NCBI RefSeq assembly: GCF_042643165.1
Contig: NZ_JBHRSH010000001.1
Span: 2,232,001-2,296,000, forward strand
Origin: Hyphococcus aureus
Lineage (GTDB): Bacteria; Pseudomonadota; Alphaproteobacteria; Caulobacterales; Parvularculaceae
Length of the DNA: 64,000 nucleotides
Direction of reading: 5' to 3'
Below, one piece after another: positions 17,345 to 26,573 of the stretch. The notes beneath the pieces were generated by a model. That model saw only the letters and a program-made list of their open reading frames with translations. It was not told the DNA's origin and ran no database searches. The first letter of the stretch is position 1; every line of letters begins with the position of its first letter. Made by a program: the position numbers and the translations under genes.

Positions 17345-17971
17345 TCAGGACAGGTGTTCGCGCCAGAGCGACAATTTTTCCTGGGTCGCCTTGTCGGAGA
17401 AGCTGAACAGCAAGAGATCGCTTTGCGCTGCAATGATCCTTTCCGACCAGCAGGGGCTGACGACGATTTCACCCGGTTTGAGATCATAGTCTTTACCGTC
17501 GATTGACATCGTCCCTTCGCCCTCGACAACGACATGAACCATCCCGTCGGTGCTGCGCATTGGCTGCGTACGGAAACCAGCCGGGGCCAGGCGGGCGAAG
17601 GCGGAAATTGTCGACATGACGGAGCCGCCGTCGACCGGATTGACGAACTCCATCAGATAGGCGTCGTGCGGATGCGGGTCATCCGAGCGGCGCATCACTT
17701 CCAGGGATTCACGCCACTCCTCAAAAGGATAGATGAAAAGCGGATTGGCGCGGACAGAAGAGGCTTCCACTCGCGCAGGGCGGAGATTGCGGCCCCAGCG
17801 GAAATTGGAATCGCCCGCTTCACGCGTGGCGGGCATGGCGCCGCGATCCTCGCGATGTTCCGCAAAGCTGCCGTCCAGCATCTGCACAAGCGGAATATCC
17901 AGCCCATCAAGCCAGATCATCGGCGTGTCGGTTTCATTGCCATGATCGTGCCAGAGCATGGACGGGGTGAG
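17345..17971 (-). pseudogene. Gentisate 1,2-dioxygenase, C-terminal fragment
   Basis: The frame encodes about 208 residues that match the second half of gentisate dioxygenase. They include the LTPSMLWHDHGN metal-site region, PMIWLDGLDIPLVQ, and a C-terminal cupin with STDGMVHVVVEGEGTM and DLKPGEIVVSPCW. The N-terminal half, with the first cupin, is missing. Homology stops abruptly at about 17971, where a hydratase fragment begins on the other strand. Intact enzymes are about 350-390 residues long and open the ring of gentisate using Fe(II). An active enzyme is unlikely. Confidence 0.8.
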
Positions 17972-17974
17972 TTG

Positions 17975-18607
17975 GGGATTGACGCCATCGTCGACAAGGG
18001 AGCCGGGCAGGGGTGCCTGCTCCGGGCTGTTCGACAGATTTTCGATGCAAGCGACAACGCTCTGATTGCAACTGTGCGCCAGACTTCTCTGCTGCGAGGC
18101 GATGGCGGGTGCGGTTCGTATGGCGAGACGCTTCCCCCTTCAAAGCCCGTGCCCGACCGCGGTCCCGACGCTCGCATGGAGATTGAGACGAGGCCTGAAC
18201 AGGCGCTGCTTTATCGTCTATCGGGCGACTACAATCCGCTTCACGCCGACCCGCAGGTTGCTGCCGACGCCGGTTTTCCTGCGCCAATTCTGCACGGCCT
18301 TTGCACATACGCGATAGCCGGAAAGGCGATCCTCGGCTGGGCTTGCGATAATGACCCGGCCTTGCTGCGCGGTCTGGATTGCCGATTCACCGCGCCCGTA
18401 TTTCCGGGCGAGAGGCTGCTTGTAGAGATGTGGCGGTCGGCGACGGACGTGGTGGCGTTCCGGGCGTCGGTCCCCGCCCGTGAAACAATTGTTCTGGATT
18501 TCGGCCTGGCGCAGTTGGACTTCAAGGTCACGGATGCAGCCGTTCAAGGCGGCGCGGCGCAATCGCAGGATTTAAAAAACAAGGCCAAGACTGAGTCGCC
18601 GGCTTAA
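17975..18607 (+). pseudogene. MaoC-family enoyl-CoA hydratase, N-terminally truncated
   Basis: Homology begins at about 17975 with DKGAGQG, continues through the RGDGG linker near 18100, and reaches the hydratase-2 motif SGDYNPLHADPQVA (Asp and His of the active site) and ILHGLCTY. About 210 of the usual 280 or so residues remain; most of the first hot-dog domain is gone. The full open frame reaches back to 17534, but that part is antisense to the gentisate dioxygenase fragment. The catalytic second domain looks intact, so some product could form, but no proper start is evident. Confidence 0.75.
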
Positions 18608-18618
18608 AGGAGGATGGT

Positions 18619-19590
18619 TTGAATAACGCGCAATCACCATTGGAGATCGCACAGATCGGAATTAACAGCTCTGATCTCGCAGGTTCGTTGCGGCTTTTCG
18701 TGGAGCTAGGCTTTCAGAATGCCGGAGGACACATGATCTGGGGGCAGCCCATGGCGATACAGGGGCTGCCGCCTTCTGCGCGCGGTCAGTTGTGGTGGCT
18801 GATCGGTCGGCAACGGCGCGTGCAGCTTGAATTCTTTCACCTGACCAACCCCGCCCAGCGACCGCTTCGCGACGATTGGCGGTGCTGCGATCTGGGGTGG
18901 ATCCGCTTCGGCATTGCGGCGCCGGATCTCGATGCGGCGAAAGCTGTGTTGGCGAGATGGGACATCCCGATCACGGGAGAAATGGCGCAAGCGGGAGAGC
19001 CGCGGCGGCTGGCGTTTCGCGATCCTTTCAGCGGCTGCTTCGTTGAAATCATGGAAGATAGCGATGTCATTCCCGGCGGGCGCGCGCCGCATTTTCATGA
19101 CGCCGGGCCGGCGGTGGTTTACGCCACTAGTTCGGTTTCGGACCTCGCTGCTGCGCGCGACTATTATTCGAATGTCCTCGAGCTCGATGTAACCGACGAC
19201 TTGGCGATCCATGGACCTGAACATGAGGCCTTGTGGAGTCTTGATGGCGCCAGAAGCGAGAGCTTCGTTGTAAAGGGCGGCGGGTTCCTGCTTGAGATCG
19301 TTCAGTATCTCGATCCGGTCGGTCGTCCGAAAGCCGATGACTATACCGTGGCGGATCAGGGCATTTTGAATGTGGCGATCGTATCTCGCGATCTTGCGGT
19401 CGTTAAAAAGGCCGTCGACCGTGTGAGAAACGCCGGGTGGCGCGCCAGCGAGATGGTGACAATCGGCGAAGCAGGAGGAGCTTATATTCCCGAGCCCGAG
19501 CGCGAAGTTGAGATTGGCTCGCTCGCAGAAAAGGACGAGGCGATTTTCGGTTATGTTCCGTCTACCCCCTTTTTAGGGCAAATGTTTTGA
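18619..19590 (+). CDS. VOC-superfamily (glyoxalase/extradiol dioxygenase-like) protein
   Basis: The 323-residue protein has two tandem vicinal-oxygen-chelate modules: residues about 9-150 (IAQIGINSSDLAGSLRLFVELGF, ending FRDPFSGCFVEIME) and 160-310 (VVYATSSVSDLAAARDYYSNVLEL). The Glu in VEIME is a typical metal ligand of the first module. It starts with TTG, supported by a strong AAAGGAGGA site, 11 bp after the hydratase frame. Neighbours suggest a place in aromatic or sterol-like catabolism, but the substrate cannot be read from the sequence. Confidence 0.75.
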   Translation: MNNAQSPLEIAQIGINSSDLAGSLRLFVELGFQNAGGHMIWGQPMAIQGLPPSARGQLWWLIGRQRRVQLEFFHLTNPAQRPLRDDWRCCDLGWIRFGIAAPDLDAAKAVLARWDIPITGEMAQAGEPRRLAFRDPFSGCFVEIMEDSDVIPGGRAPHFHDAGPAVVYATSSVSDLAAARDYYSNVLELDVTDDLAIHGPEHEALWSLDGARSESFVVKGGGFLLEIVQYLDPVGRPKADDYTVADQGILNVAIVSRDLAVVKKAVDRVRNAGWRASEMVTIGEAGGAYIPEPEREVEIGSLAEKDEAIFGYVPSTPFLGQMF

Positions 19591-19744
19591 GTCTTTCCCG
19601 CAGGCCGCCGTCAATATGGGCTGTTTGGGCGGACTGGTTGAGCGCGCCGGTTCAATCTTTCAGGTCGCAATAGGCGCTAAAATACAATCCGGTTAAGATC
19701 CGGAACCGCTGACAAAATCTCTTGCCATGAAGGAGCGCAATCAA

Positions 19745-20686
19745 ATGACCCTTGCTACTTCCCAAAAAGTCTCATTCCTTTCCGGCTTTGGCTCGGTTAC
19801 AGATGTGCCGCGGCTTCCCGACGGGTTCGCCGACACGTTCCAGAGCTACAGCGTCGATACTGGCAATGTAAGATTGCATGCGGTGATCGGCGGCTCCGGC
19901 GAGCCGCTGCTTCTCCATATCGGATGGCCGCAATGCTGGTTTGCCTGGCGTTACCTCATGCTGCCGCTCAGCAAACATTACACAGTGATCGCGGTGGACC
20001 CGCGAGGGCTCGGCATTTCCGCCAAGCCGGCTGACGGCTATGATGTGGACACCCTGGCCAATGACATGTTCGGCTTGATGGATGCGCTTGGCTATGACCG
20101 CTTTCTTATGGCGGGACACGACATAGGCCTCATCGTCGGCTATGTAATGGCCGCGAGCCGGCCGGAACGAATCAGACGCATCGCTCTGGGCGAAGGTCTG
20201 ATCGTGGGCGCTTCGCCTTCACCGCCATTGATTCCGGAACATCGGCAAATGAACGACTTCCTGTGGCATTTCGGCTTCAATCGCGCGCTCGATATCAACG
20301 AACGGCTGGTGGAAGGCCGCGAGGATCTGTTCTTCAATTATCAGTTCGCCACCAAGGCCGCGTCGGAAGAGGCGGTGCCGAAATATGCGCGCGACTTCTA
20401 CATCGAACTGATGCGCCGCGTTCCGGGAACGCTAAAAGCGAGCTTCGATCATTACCGCGCGCTGGATGAAACGATCCCGCAGCTGCGCCGCCACATGGCT
20501 GCAAAAGTCACCGTGCCGGTCTTCACGTTCGCCGGCGCTCTGGCGTGCGGAGATATGGTGGAGGCTGAGTTCCGAACACTGGCCGACAATGTTGAGGCGC
20601 TAGTCATATCCGAATGCGGTCACTTTCCACCGGAGGAGCAACCGGAGGCGCTGCTCGCCGCGCTCACCGGCTTCTTCGCCGCCTGA
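19745..20686 (+). CDS. Alpha/beta-hydrolase, epoxide-hydrolase-like
   Basis: The 313-residue protein has an alpha/beta-hydrolase core with GHDIG around residue 124. There Asp is the nucleophile, as in epoxide hydrolases and dehalogenases. It has HIGWPQCW near the oxyanion site and a C-terminal GHFPPEEQPEALL carrying the catalytic His. The AAGGAG site points to ATG 19745 rather than 19727. The segment reads HIGWP where relatives have HGWP, a one-residue insertion beside the oxyanion hole. It lies three bases before the truncated reductase frame. Confidence 0.85.
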   Translation: MTLATSQKVSFLSGFGSVTDVPRLPDGFADTFQSYSVDTGNVRLHAVIGGSGEPLLLHIGWPQCWFAWRYLMLPLSKHYTVIAVDPRGLGISAKPADGYDVDTLANDMFGLMDALGYDRFLMAGHDIGLIVGYVMAASRPERIRRIALGEGLIVGASPSPPLIPEHRQMNDFLWHFGFNRALDINERLVEGREDLFFNYQFATKAASEEAVPKYARDFYIELMRRVPGTLKASFDHYRALDETIPQLRRHMAAKVTVPVFTFAGALACGDMVEAEFRTLADNVEALVISECGHFPPEEQPEALLAALTGFFAA

Positions 20687-20689
20687 AGC

Positions 20690-21424
20690 GTGCGAAGGAC
20701 GCACCTTCGAATTTTTCGCGATTGGGGCGATGTTCTGGAAATCAGTCAGCCTAGAAATCTTTTTAGATTAGCGCCGCGCGCGAGAAAAAGTCTGCTTTTC
20801 GCGGGCGGAATCGGCATCACGCCGATCCTGTGCATGGCGGAGCAACTCTCGCAGGAGAGCGGTGACTTCGAGATGCACTATTGCGCGCGATCCGAAGACC
20901 GGGTCGCGTTCCGTTCACGCTTAGCGGAATCGTCATATGCGGACGCCGTCCACTTTCATTTCGACGATCAAGACGTCAACCAAAAGCTCGATTTCGAATC
21001 TGTACTCGGCGAACCGCAGCTTGATACCCGTTTATATGTCTGCGGACCAAAGGGATTTATGGACGCTGTTCTTGGATTTGCACGAGATAGCGGTTGGCCG
21101 GAGAGCCAAATCCATTACGAGTGTTTCGAGGCGGAGGAGTTGGTTGAAGAGGACAGCAGTAGTTTCGATGTGAAGATCGCAAGCTCCGGGCAGACCATCA
21201 CGATCCCCGCAGGAAAGAGAGTGACGGAGGTTCTCGAGGAACATGGGATTAAAGTTCCGACGTCCTGTTCGCAGGGGGTTTGCGGGACTTGCCTGACAGG
21301 CGTTCTGGAGGGGACGCCGGATCACAGGGACAATTATCTCACACCGGAAGAGCAAGAAGAGGGCAAGCTTTTTCTTCCATGTTGTTCTCGAGCAAAAACA
21401 CCCTTTCTTGCTTTAGACCTCTAG
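20690..21424 (+). pseudogene. Oxygenase reductase (vanillate-demethylase type), N-terminally truncated
   Basis: The frame carries the NAD(P)-binding half (LLFAGGIGITPILCMAEQL, LYVCGPKGFMDAVL) and a C-terminal plant-type 2Fe-2S ferredoxin domain with CSQGVCGTCLTGV and a last Cys pair in LFLPCCSRAK. These are the hallmarks of class IA oxygenase reductases. Relatives are about 310-320 residues; here homology starts at about 20723 (GDVLEIS), so the flavin-binding barrel is missing. The loss coincides with the end of the hydrolase gene, indicating a deletion junction. Confidence 0.8.
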
Positions 21425-21433
21425 GCTGAAATT

Positions 21434-21450
21434 AACAGGCCGCGCCTGTT
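21434..21450 (+). terminator. Possible stem-loop terminator
   Basis: AACAGGC and GCCTGTT form a 7-bp stem around a CGC loop ten bases past the reductase stop. The following bases are CGAAAAATTT, so the U-run is poor. A terminator role is possible but not strong. Confidence 0.35.
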
Positions 21451-21935
21451 CGAAAAATTTACCGTGCGACACGAGTTCGGGGACTCGACAGTCGATTTTG
21501 GGCCGTTGGCATTACAATATTGTTTCCAAACCGCTAATTGGCGAATGGCTATTAGCGCTGTTGCTTGTGTATATCCATAATTTTGTACCTAATCGAAGCT
21601 CTATCTGTTTGGCGCGCCCGGATAGCGGGAGCCGGATCAAGTGGGGAGACACTATCAAGTGCGAGCGGAAGCCATAATCTGTTTTTGGTTTTGGCCGGAT
21701 CAATGTGATGCACGCATTGAAACCGTTGGCTGAGCGAGAGCTATATGGGCCTAACCTGGCGGTTTCCGCCTCCCGTACTGATCGGACACAGCTTGGGTGC
21801 TTCGAAAGCGCCTGTTGTTTCATTCGTGATGGAAGTCATCGGCCTGGTTTCGTCGAATGCCGCCAGTGAGATGCAATCTGCAAGCCCTTGTGTTACAAGC
21901 CTTCAATATCCATGCACTTTAGCGGGGGCGGAAAC
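21451..21935. other. Intergenic stretch without a supported gene
   Basis: About 485 bp without a convincing frame. The 103-codon minus-strand frame at 21512-21823 has no recognisable domain and a composition unlike nearby genes. It may be decayed DNA within the island. Confidence 0.4.
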
Positions 21936-22757
21936 ATGGAATGGGCGGCGGCGTTCTTCAAGAACATAGGCGATATCTACAACCATCCCGGTTATCTGGA
22001 TAACATCACGGCGGGTCTCCATGTTATGGCGCTCGAAGTGATCCTGGTCACCGTCCTGCTGACGCGTCTGCTGCAACATATCGACTATAAGAACACGGAG
22101 AGAAAATGGCTTGACACCAGAAAACAACTTGCGACGGCTTTGCTTGTTTCGGGAGTGCAGCTTGCAAAATCCACGCTGCGGTTGTTTTCGTCAGAGGACG
22201 ATGAAATCATTTTGAATGCAGATTTCGTCGAGCAATTGGCGCAGATCGAAACGGCTATCGACAATGTAAACGATCAAATCATGGTTCATTTGAATGCGTT
22301 GACGCCATCGCTCGTGCAGGAGATTTCCATTCTTTCGGCGAAGCTCGCAGGGTATCAGCATACAATCGGCATACTGAAGTCACGCGCCGGCAGCATCGAA
22401 ATTCCGCGCTTTCAGGCCGATGCGATTGATGCGCAACGAATTTCCGGCGAGGCTTTGGCCCGGTCGCCGGAACGATGGGACGCCCTTGCGCAATCGGACT
22501 GGACGCTGCTCAGTCAAACCTATTTCGCAAAAATGTGCATGTATGCTATTCGGCATGGACACGATATCGCCGGTTATCTGACAGAGTTGGTCGACAGGTT
22601 TTACGATGCCGAGGACTTGCCCGCCCGATGGGAGACCTCAGCGGCTGATTGGCGTAGGAAGCTGATGGCGGACAATGACGCCCTGATCGACTGTGAAAAA
22701 CATATTATGGAAAAGGGGATTGTGTTGATGACCGTCAATCGCCCGTTCTGGAAGTGA
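21936..22757 (+). CDS. Hypothetical single-pass membrane protein with helical cytoplasmic domain
   Basis: The 274-residue protein has one likely transmembrane segment at about 26-43 (GLHVMALEVILVTVLLTRLL). A long, mostly helical soluble part follows (for example ATALLVSGVQLAKSTLRLF, VEQLAQIETAIDNVNDQIMVHLNAL). No enzyme motif is visible. The ATG at 21936 has a GGGGGCGG-like site; a TTG at 21888 is in frame. It stands alone between the decayed catabolic genes and the convergent siderophore operon. I do not recognise the family. Confidence 0.6.
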   Translation: MEWAAAFFKNIGDIYNHPGYLDNITAGLHVMALEVILVTVLLTRLLQHIDYKNTERKWLDTRKQLATALLVSGVQLAKSTLRLFSSEDDEIILNADFVEQLAQIETAIDNVNDQIMVHLNALTPSLVQEISILSAKLAGYQHTIGILKSRAGSIEIPRFQADAIDAQRISGEALARSPERWDALAQSDWTLLSQTYFAKMCMYAIRHGHDIAGYLTELVDRFYDAEDLPARWETSAADWRRKLMADNDALIDCEKHIMEKGIVLMTVNRPFWK

Positions 22758-22775
22758 CCAGGATCCGGTTTGCGT

Positions 22776-23612
22776 TTAATCAGCGAGCTTTGGAAACGCG
22801 AGTTTCACAACCCCGGCGGTGTGGACGGTCATCCGGACGTCGTAGATAGGCTCCAGGACAGCCGGGTCGATGAGAGAGGCCGCCGGTCCCCGCCAGGCGA
22901 TGCGACCTTCCTTAAGAGCTACAATTTCATCGCAATAGCGCGCCGCGAGATTGATGTCGTGCAGGATAATCAGAATTGAGACTGCACGCATGCGAGAGAT
23001 GCTGCGCACAAGATTCATCGTTTCAATCTGAAAGCGTATGTCGAGCGCGGAAATTGGCTCATCCAGAATCAGGACGCTTGCCTGCTGCGCCAGAAGCATT
23101 GCGATCCAGCAGCGTTGGCGTTCTCCGCCGGAAAGAGTGTCCGTCGAGCGGTCTGCAAGCTTGTCCATGCCGGTGATGGCCAGAGCCTCGTCGACCGCCG
23201 CGCGGTCATCGGCGGAGAATTGTCCAAGGGCGCCGTGCCACGGATATCGCCCGGTGCGGACCAACTCATGCACGGTCAGGCCGGTGGCGACGGGGATGGA
23301 TTGGGGAAGATATGCGATGCGGCGGGCGAAATCGCGCGCGCCGAAGGCGTCATAGGGTTTTTCATCGAGCCTGCATTCGCCGGAAGAAAGCGACAGCTGG
23401 CGCGCGACGACTTTTGCGAGAGTGGACTTGCCGGCGCCGTTGGGGCCGATCAGGCCGGTGACGCATAACGGCGCCAATCGGATGTCGATATTGTTGAGCA
23501 GGTTGACATCGCCAATCGACACGGAGGCGGCCTTGATCTCGACAGCGGCGCCATCGGCTTTCTCTGGCGTATCGCTCGTCGACGCCGGTGCTCCAGTCTG
23601 GATTTCGTTCAT
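22776..23612 (-). CDS. fhuC: Siderophore ABC transporter ATP-binding protein, FhuC/FecE family
   Basis: The 278-residue ATPase has Walker A GPNGAGKS (56-63), signature LSGGERQR (160-167), Walker B VLILDEP (180-186) and an H-loop LHDIN. It powers import of ferric siderophores through the FhuB-like permease. The first 25 or so residues are a polar extension. The start at 23612 overlaps the permease stop (ATGA). The much longer open frame running to 24782 is antisense noise upstream of this start. Confidence 0.92.
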   Translation of the reverse strand: MNEIQTGAPASTSDTPEKADGAAVEIKAASVSIGDVNLLNNIDIRLAPLCVTGLIGPNGAGKSTLAKVVARQLSLSSGECRLDEKPYDAFGARDFARRIAYLPQSIPVATGLTVHELVRTGRYPWHGALGQFSADDRAAVDEALAITGMDKLADRSTDTLSGGERQRCWIAMLLAQQASVLILDEPISALDIRFQIETMNLVRSISRMRAVSILIILHDINLAARYCDEIVALKEGRIAWRGPAASLIDPAVLEPIYDVRMTVHTAGVVKLAFPKLAD

Positions 23613-25606
23613 TGCTTCCTTCCCTTTGCGATCAGCAGAAGAAGAACGGGACCGGAGATCAGGCTTGCCAGCACGCCGGTCGGCAGTTGAAGCGGGAACG
23701 CAATGGTCCTCGCAAGGCTGTCGGCGATCGTCATCAGCGCGGCGCCCGTCAGCGCGCTCGCGACAAGACCCGCCGGCGCGCTTCTGACGCCAAGCAGGCG
23801 AACCATATGGGGCGCCATCAGCCCGACAAAGGTCAATGGTCCGATCACCGGGGTGGCGATGGCTGTCATCACCGCGACAAGTGCGAAGAGAGAGGAAAGC
23901 GCGAGCGGAACCCGCACGCCGACCCCGGCGGCGACGGGCGTTCCCAGGGGCAGGACGGCTAGCCAGCGCGAACCGAGCAATGCGACGCAGAGAAAGATCA
24001 GCGCCGCCGCGCACGCGCTCGCCGCCATCGTCATGTCGACGCCGCCGGCGGAGCCGGCCATCCAGGCGAGTAAGAGAACGGCGGACGGACTGCCGCTGGC
24101 GGAAAACACGCCGACGGCGGCGTCGACGAGCGCCGTCAGGGCGACGCCCGCCAGCAGCATCCGTTCGGGCGCCGCCGGTCCGCGAAACGCAATGTTGAGA
24201 ACGAATACTAGCGCCGCGAACGATCCTGCCGCAGCCGCAAGGCCGAGACTGATTTCGGAGGCTGCGCCGCCCAGAGCGAGAACGATGGCCGCGCCCATGA
24301 TCGCGCCGGCGCTCACGCCGATGATTTCGGGGCTGGCCATCGGGTTCTGCGTCACCCGCTGGAGGATGTATCCGCCAATCGCGAGAAGGCCGCCGGCGCC
24401 CGCCGCGCCAAGCGTGCGCGGCAAACGCCAGGGCATGATTTCGCCGAACATGTTGGCAGGCAGAATGAACCAGCTTCCGTCCGGCGCGCGGCCGATGAGC
24501 GGAAGGAAGCACAGACAAAGCAGGGCCCCCGCCGCAAGAAAGGCCCATACAGGCGCGTTTCGGGCCGGATGCGGCGTACGCACTGGCATGCTCGCATCGA
24601 CCGCAAGAAGTTGCGGCTCGCGCGAGCGTAGCCGCGAAAGGAAGACAAGCAGCAGAGGCGAACCGATCACCGCCGTCACCGCGCCGGTGGGGATGAAGGC
24701 GCCGCCGTCCCCGCCTGTCACCTGAACCGCCAGGTCTGTGACCACAAGCAGCAGGGCGCCAAATATAGTCGACCAAAAGCACCGCGCGACAAATCGCTCA
24801 GCGCCGCACAGAGTTGCGAGGGCGGGCGCGGCAAGGCCGATGAAACCGATCACGCCGACCGCACTGGTGACGAACGCCGCCATCAGCACGGCGAGCCCAA
24901 CCGCGAATATCCGGACCCGCTCGACCGGCACGCCGACGGCGCGCGCCGCCTCTTCACCGGCGTCCATGACTGACAGGGGGCGCATCAGCATCGCGAGAGG
25001 GAGCCCGCAAGCCAGCAGGCGCAGCGCCAGTTGAATGGCGGGCTCCCAGCTTTGCTGGCTCAGGGAGCCGGAGCCCCAGATGAAAAGACCGACCAGATAC
25101 CGGTCCTTGAGCAGCACAAGGACGGTTGACGCGGCCCCGCAATAGAGACTGACCACGAGACCGGCGAGGATCATCGATAGCGGGGAATATCGCCGCGAGC
25201 CTGCAATCGCGAGGACGAGAAGGGTTGAGACGGCTGCGCCGGCGATCGCGACGAGATCCCGGCCAAAGCCGAGCAGGCCTGGCGCCAGGACGGCGGCAAG
25301 GGCGAGGGCGAGCCTTGCCCCGGCGTTCACCGCCACCGTGTCGGGAGCGACCAGAGGATTGCGAAGCACTTGCTGAAGGATCGTCCCCGACAAGGCGAGC
25401 CCGGCGCCGCAGAGAATCGCCATCGTTATCCGCGGCAAAGTCGCGTGCAGCAAGATGAGGCGCTCGAATTGCTCCTCAACCGAATCTGCAGCGAGGCTTG
25501 TTTGCAAAGGCTCGCGCAAGAGAATGGCGCCGAATATCACCGCGGCGGCCGATAAGGCGCCGGACAACAATCCTGGATCAAGCGTCCGTTTCAAGCTCTG
25601 TCCCAT
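23609..25606 (-). CDS. fhuB: Double-length iron-siderophore permease, FhuB type
   Basis: This 665-residue permease consists of two fused FecCD/BtuC-type halves (about 1-325 and 340-665). Each half has the conserved loops: LPRITMAILCGAGLALSG and LPRTLGAAGAGGLLAIGG, NPLVAPDTVAVNAGA and NPMASPEIIGVSAGA, FIGLAAP and FVGLMAPH. A fused permease is typical of hydroxamate uptake (FhuB). The ATG at 25606 lies inside the end of the binding-protein gene (16-bp overlap), which marks coupled translation. Confidence 0.92.
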   Translation of the reverse strand: MGQSLKRTLDPGLLSGALSAAAVIFGAILLREPLQTSLAADSVEEQFERLILLHATLPRITMAILCGAGLALSGTILQQVLRNPLVAPDTVAVNAGARLALALAAVLAPGLLGFGRDLVAIAGAAVSTLLVLAIAGSRRYSPLSMILAGLVVSLYCGAASTVLVLLKDRYLVGLFIWGSGSLSQQSWEPAIQLALRLLACGLPLAMLMRPLSVMDAGEEAARAVGVPVERVRIFAVGLAVLMAAFVTSAVGVIGFIGLAAPALATLCGAERFVARCFWSTIFGALLLVVTDLAVQVTGGDGGAFIPTGAVTAVIGSPLLLVFLSRLRSREPQLLAVDASMPVRTPHPARNAPVWAFLAAGALLCLCFLPLIGRAPDGSWFILPANMFGEIMPWRLPRTLGAAGAGGLLAIGGYILQRVTQNPMASPEIIGVSAGAIMGAAIVLALGGAASEISLGLAAAAGSFAALVFVLNIAFRGPAAPERMLLAGVALTALVDAAVGVFSASGSPSAVLLLAWMAGSAGGVDMTMAASACAAALIFLCVALLGSRWLAVLPLGTPVAAGVGVRVPLALSSLFALVAVMTAIATPVIGPLTFVGLMAPHMVRLLGVRSAPAGLVASALTGAALMTIADSLARTIAFPLQLPTGVLASLISGPVLLLLIAKGRKQ

Positions 25607-26490
25607 TTTGTTTCCAGATAGGCGAGCAGCAGCTTGGCGAAGCGTTGTGCGGAGGGCAGGGCGCCGAACATGAACACCGGGGGAATGCGTCCTTCGCGCC
25701 CGGCCTTGACGAAGGGCAGTTCGGTCCATAGCGGACTTGACGACAACGCTCGTGAAATATCCGGCGGAACGGGTTCGACCGCAATCAGTTCGACATCGGC
25801 TGCCGTGGCGAGGTCTTCCAGACCTACAGTTGCGAAGCCGAAATAGCCCACAGGTTTTCTCCAGCCGTTTTGGAGGCCGAGCCAGGCGAGCGTATCGGCG
25901 TAAAGACTGCTTCCGCCGTAAACGCGCGCATGGCGATTGTCGATGAAGCTGACAAGCAGCACCGGCCGTCGCTTCAGCCTGGAAAGACGCGCTTCCGCCT
26001 CATCGCGCAACGCGTCGAGCGCGGAAATATACGCGTCAGCCGCGTGCTCGGCGTCGATATGCGAGGCCAGCTTCCGGGTAATCCTGATGCGGTTGGCCAG
26101 CGGCGTGTCTGCGTGTTCATAGACCGAGAGATTGACCGATGGCGCGATGCGGTCAAGCTTCGGTTTGAAGCGCTCCAGAAACGGCGATATGAGAATGAGC
26201 CGCGGGCGCAACGCGGCAATGAGCTCGAAATTCAGTTCCTGTTGCAGGCCGAGATCGGTGACGCCATCTGGCAAGGCAGGCTCGACGACAAAGCGGCGCC
26301 AGTCGGCGGCGGCGACGACGCCGGCGGGCGGCTCGCCGAGGGCGATCATGGTTTCAGCGAGCGCCCAGTCGAGCGCGGCGACGCCGCCGCGGGACAATCC
26401 AGCCGGAGCGGGAGCGCAGGCAGCGAGCGCAGGCAGGCTCATCCCCTGCAACACTGCCCGGCGCGTGAGGTTCATGCCCCGCTTGTGCAT
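25591..26490 (-). CDS. fhuD: Siderophore-binding periplasmic protein, FhuD-like
   Basis: The 299-residue protein has a twin-arginine-style start (MNLTRRAVLQGMSLPAL) and a possible lipobox LAAC. A type III periplasmic binding fold follows (VVAAADWRRF, LRPRLILISPF, a long central helix, VELIAVEP). It delivers ferric siderophore to FhuB. The start is either 26490 or the ATG 15 bases downstream. The family ligand-binding Arg/Trp pattern suggests hydroxamates, but the exact siderophore cannot be read from the sequence. Confidence 0.85.
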   Translation of the reverse strand: MHKRGMNLTRRAVLQGMSLPALAACAPAPAGLSRGGVAALDWALAETMIALGEPPAGVVAAADWRRFVVEPALPDGVTDLGLQQELNFELIAALRPRLILISPFLERFKPKLDRIAPSVNLSVYEHADTPLANRIRITRKLASHIDAEHAADAYISALDALRDEAEARLSRLKRRPVLLVSFIDNRHARVYGGSSLYADTLAWLGLQNGWRKPVGYFGFATVGLEDLATAADVELIAVEPVPPDISRALSSSPLWTELPFVKAGREGRIPPVFMFGALPSAQRFAKLLLAYLETKWDRA

Positions 26491-26573
26491 TTCACTTTTC
26501 CGGCCTGCGTCCTTGCGCAACACAGTCGCGGATCGCGGCGGGATGAGCGAAGCGCCCCCCATGCCGGACGAGG

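Noticed and set aside
17534..17974. N-terminal half of a 357-codon plus-strand frame
   Set aside because: It is antisense to the gentisate dioxygenase fragment; only the part after about 17975 shows protein homology (MaoC).
23703..24725. 340-codon plus-strand frame
   Set aside because: It is antisense to FhuB with Thr/Ala/Pro-rich composition, a shadow of the permease.
23613..24782. Minus-strand extension of the FhuC frame
   Set aside because: It overlaps the FhuB gene in another phase, is Arg-rich and low complexity, and the ATPase family starts at 23612.
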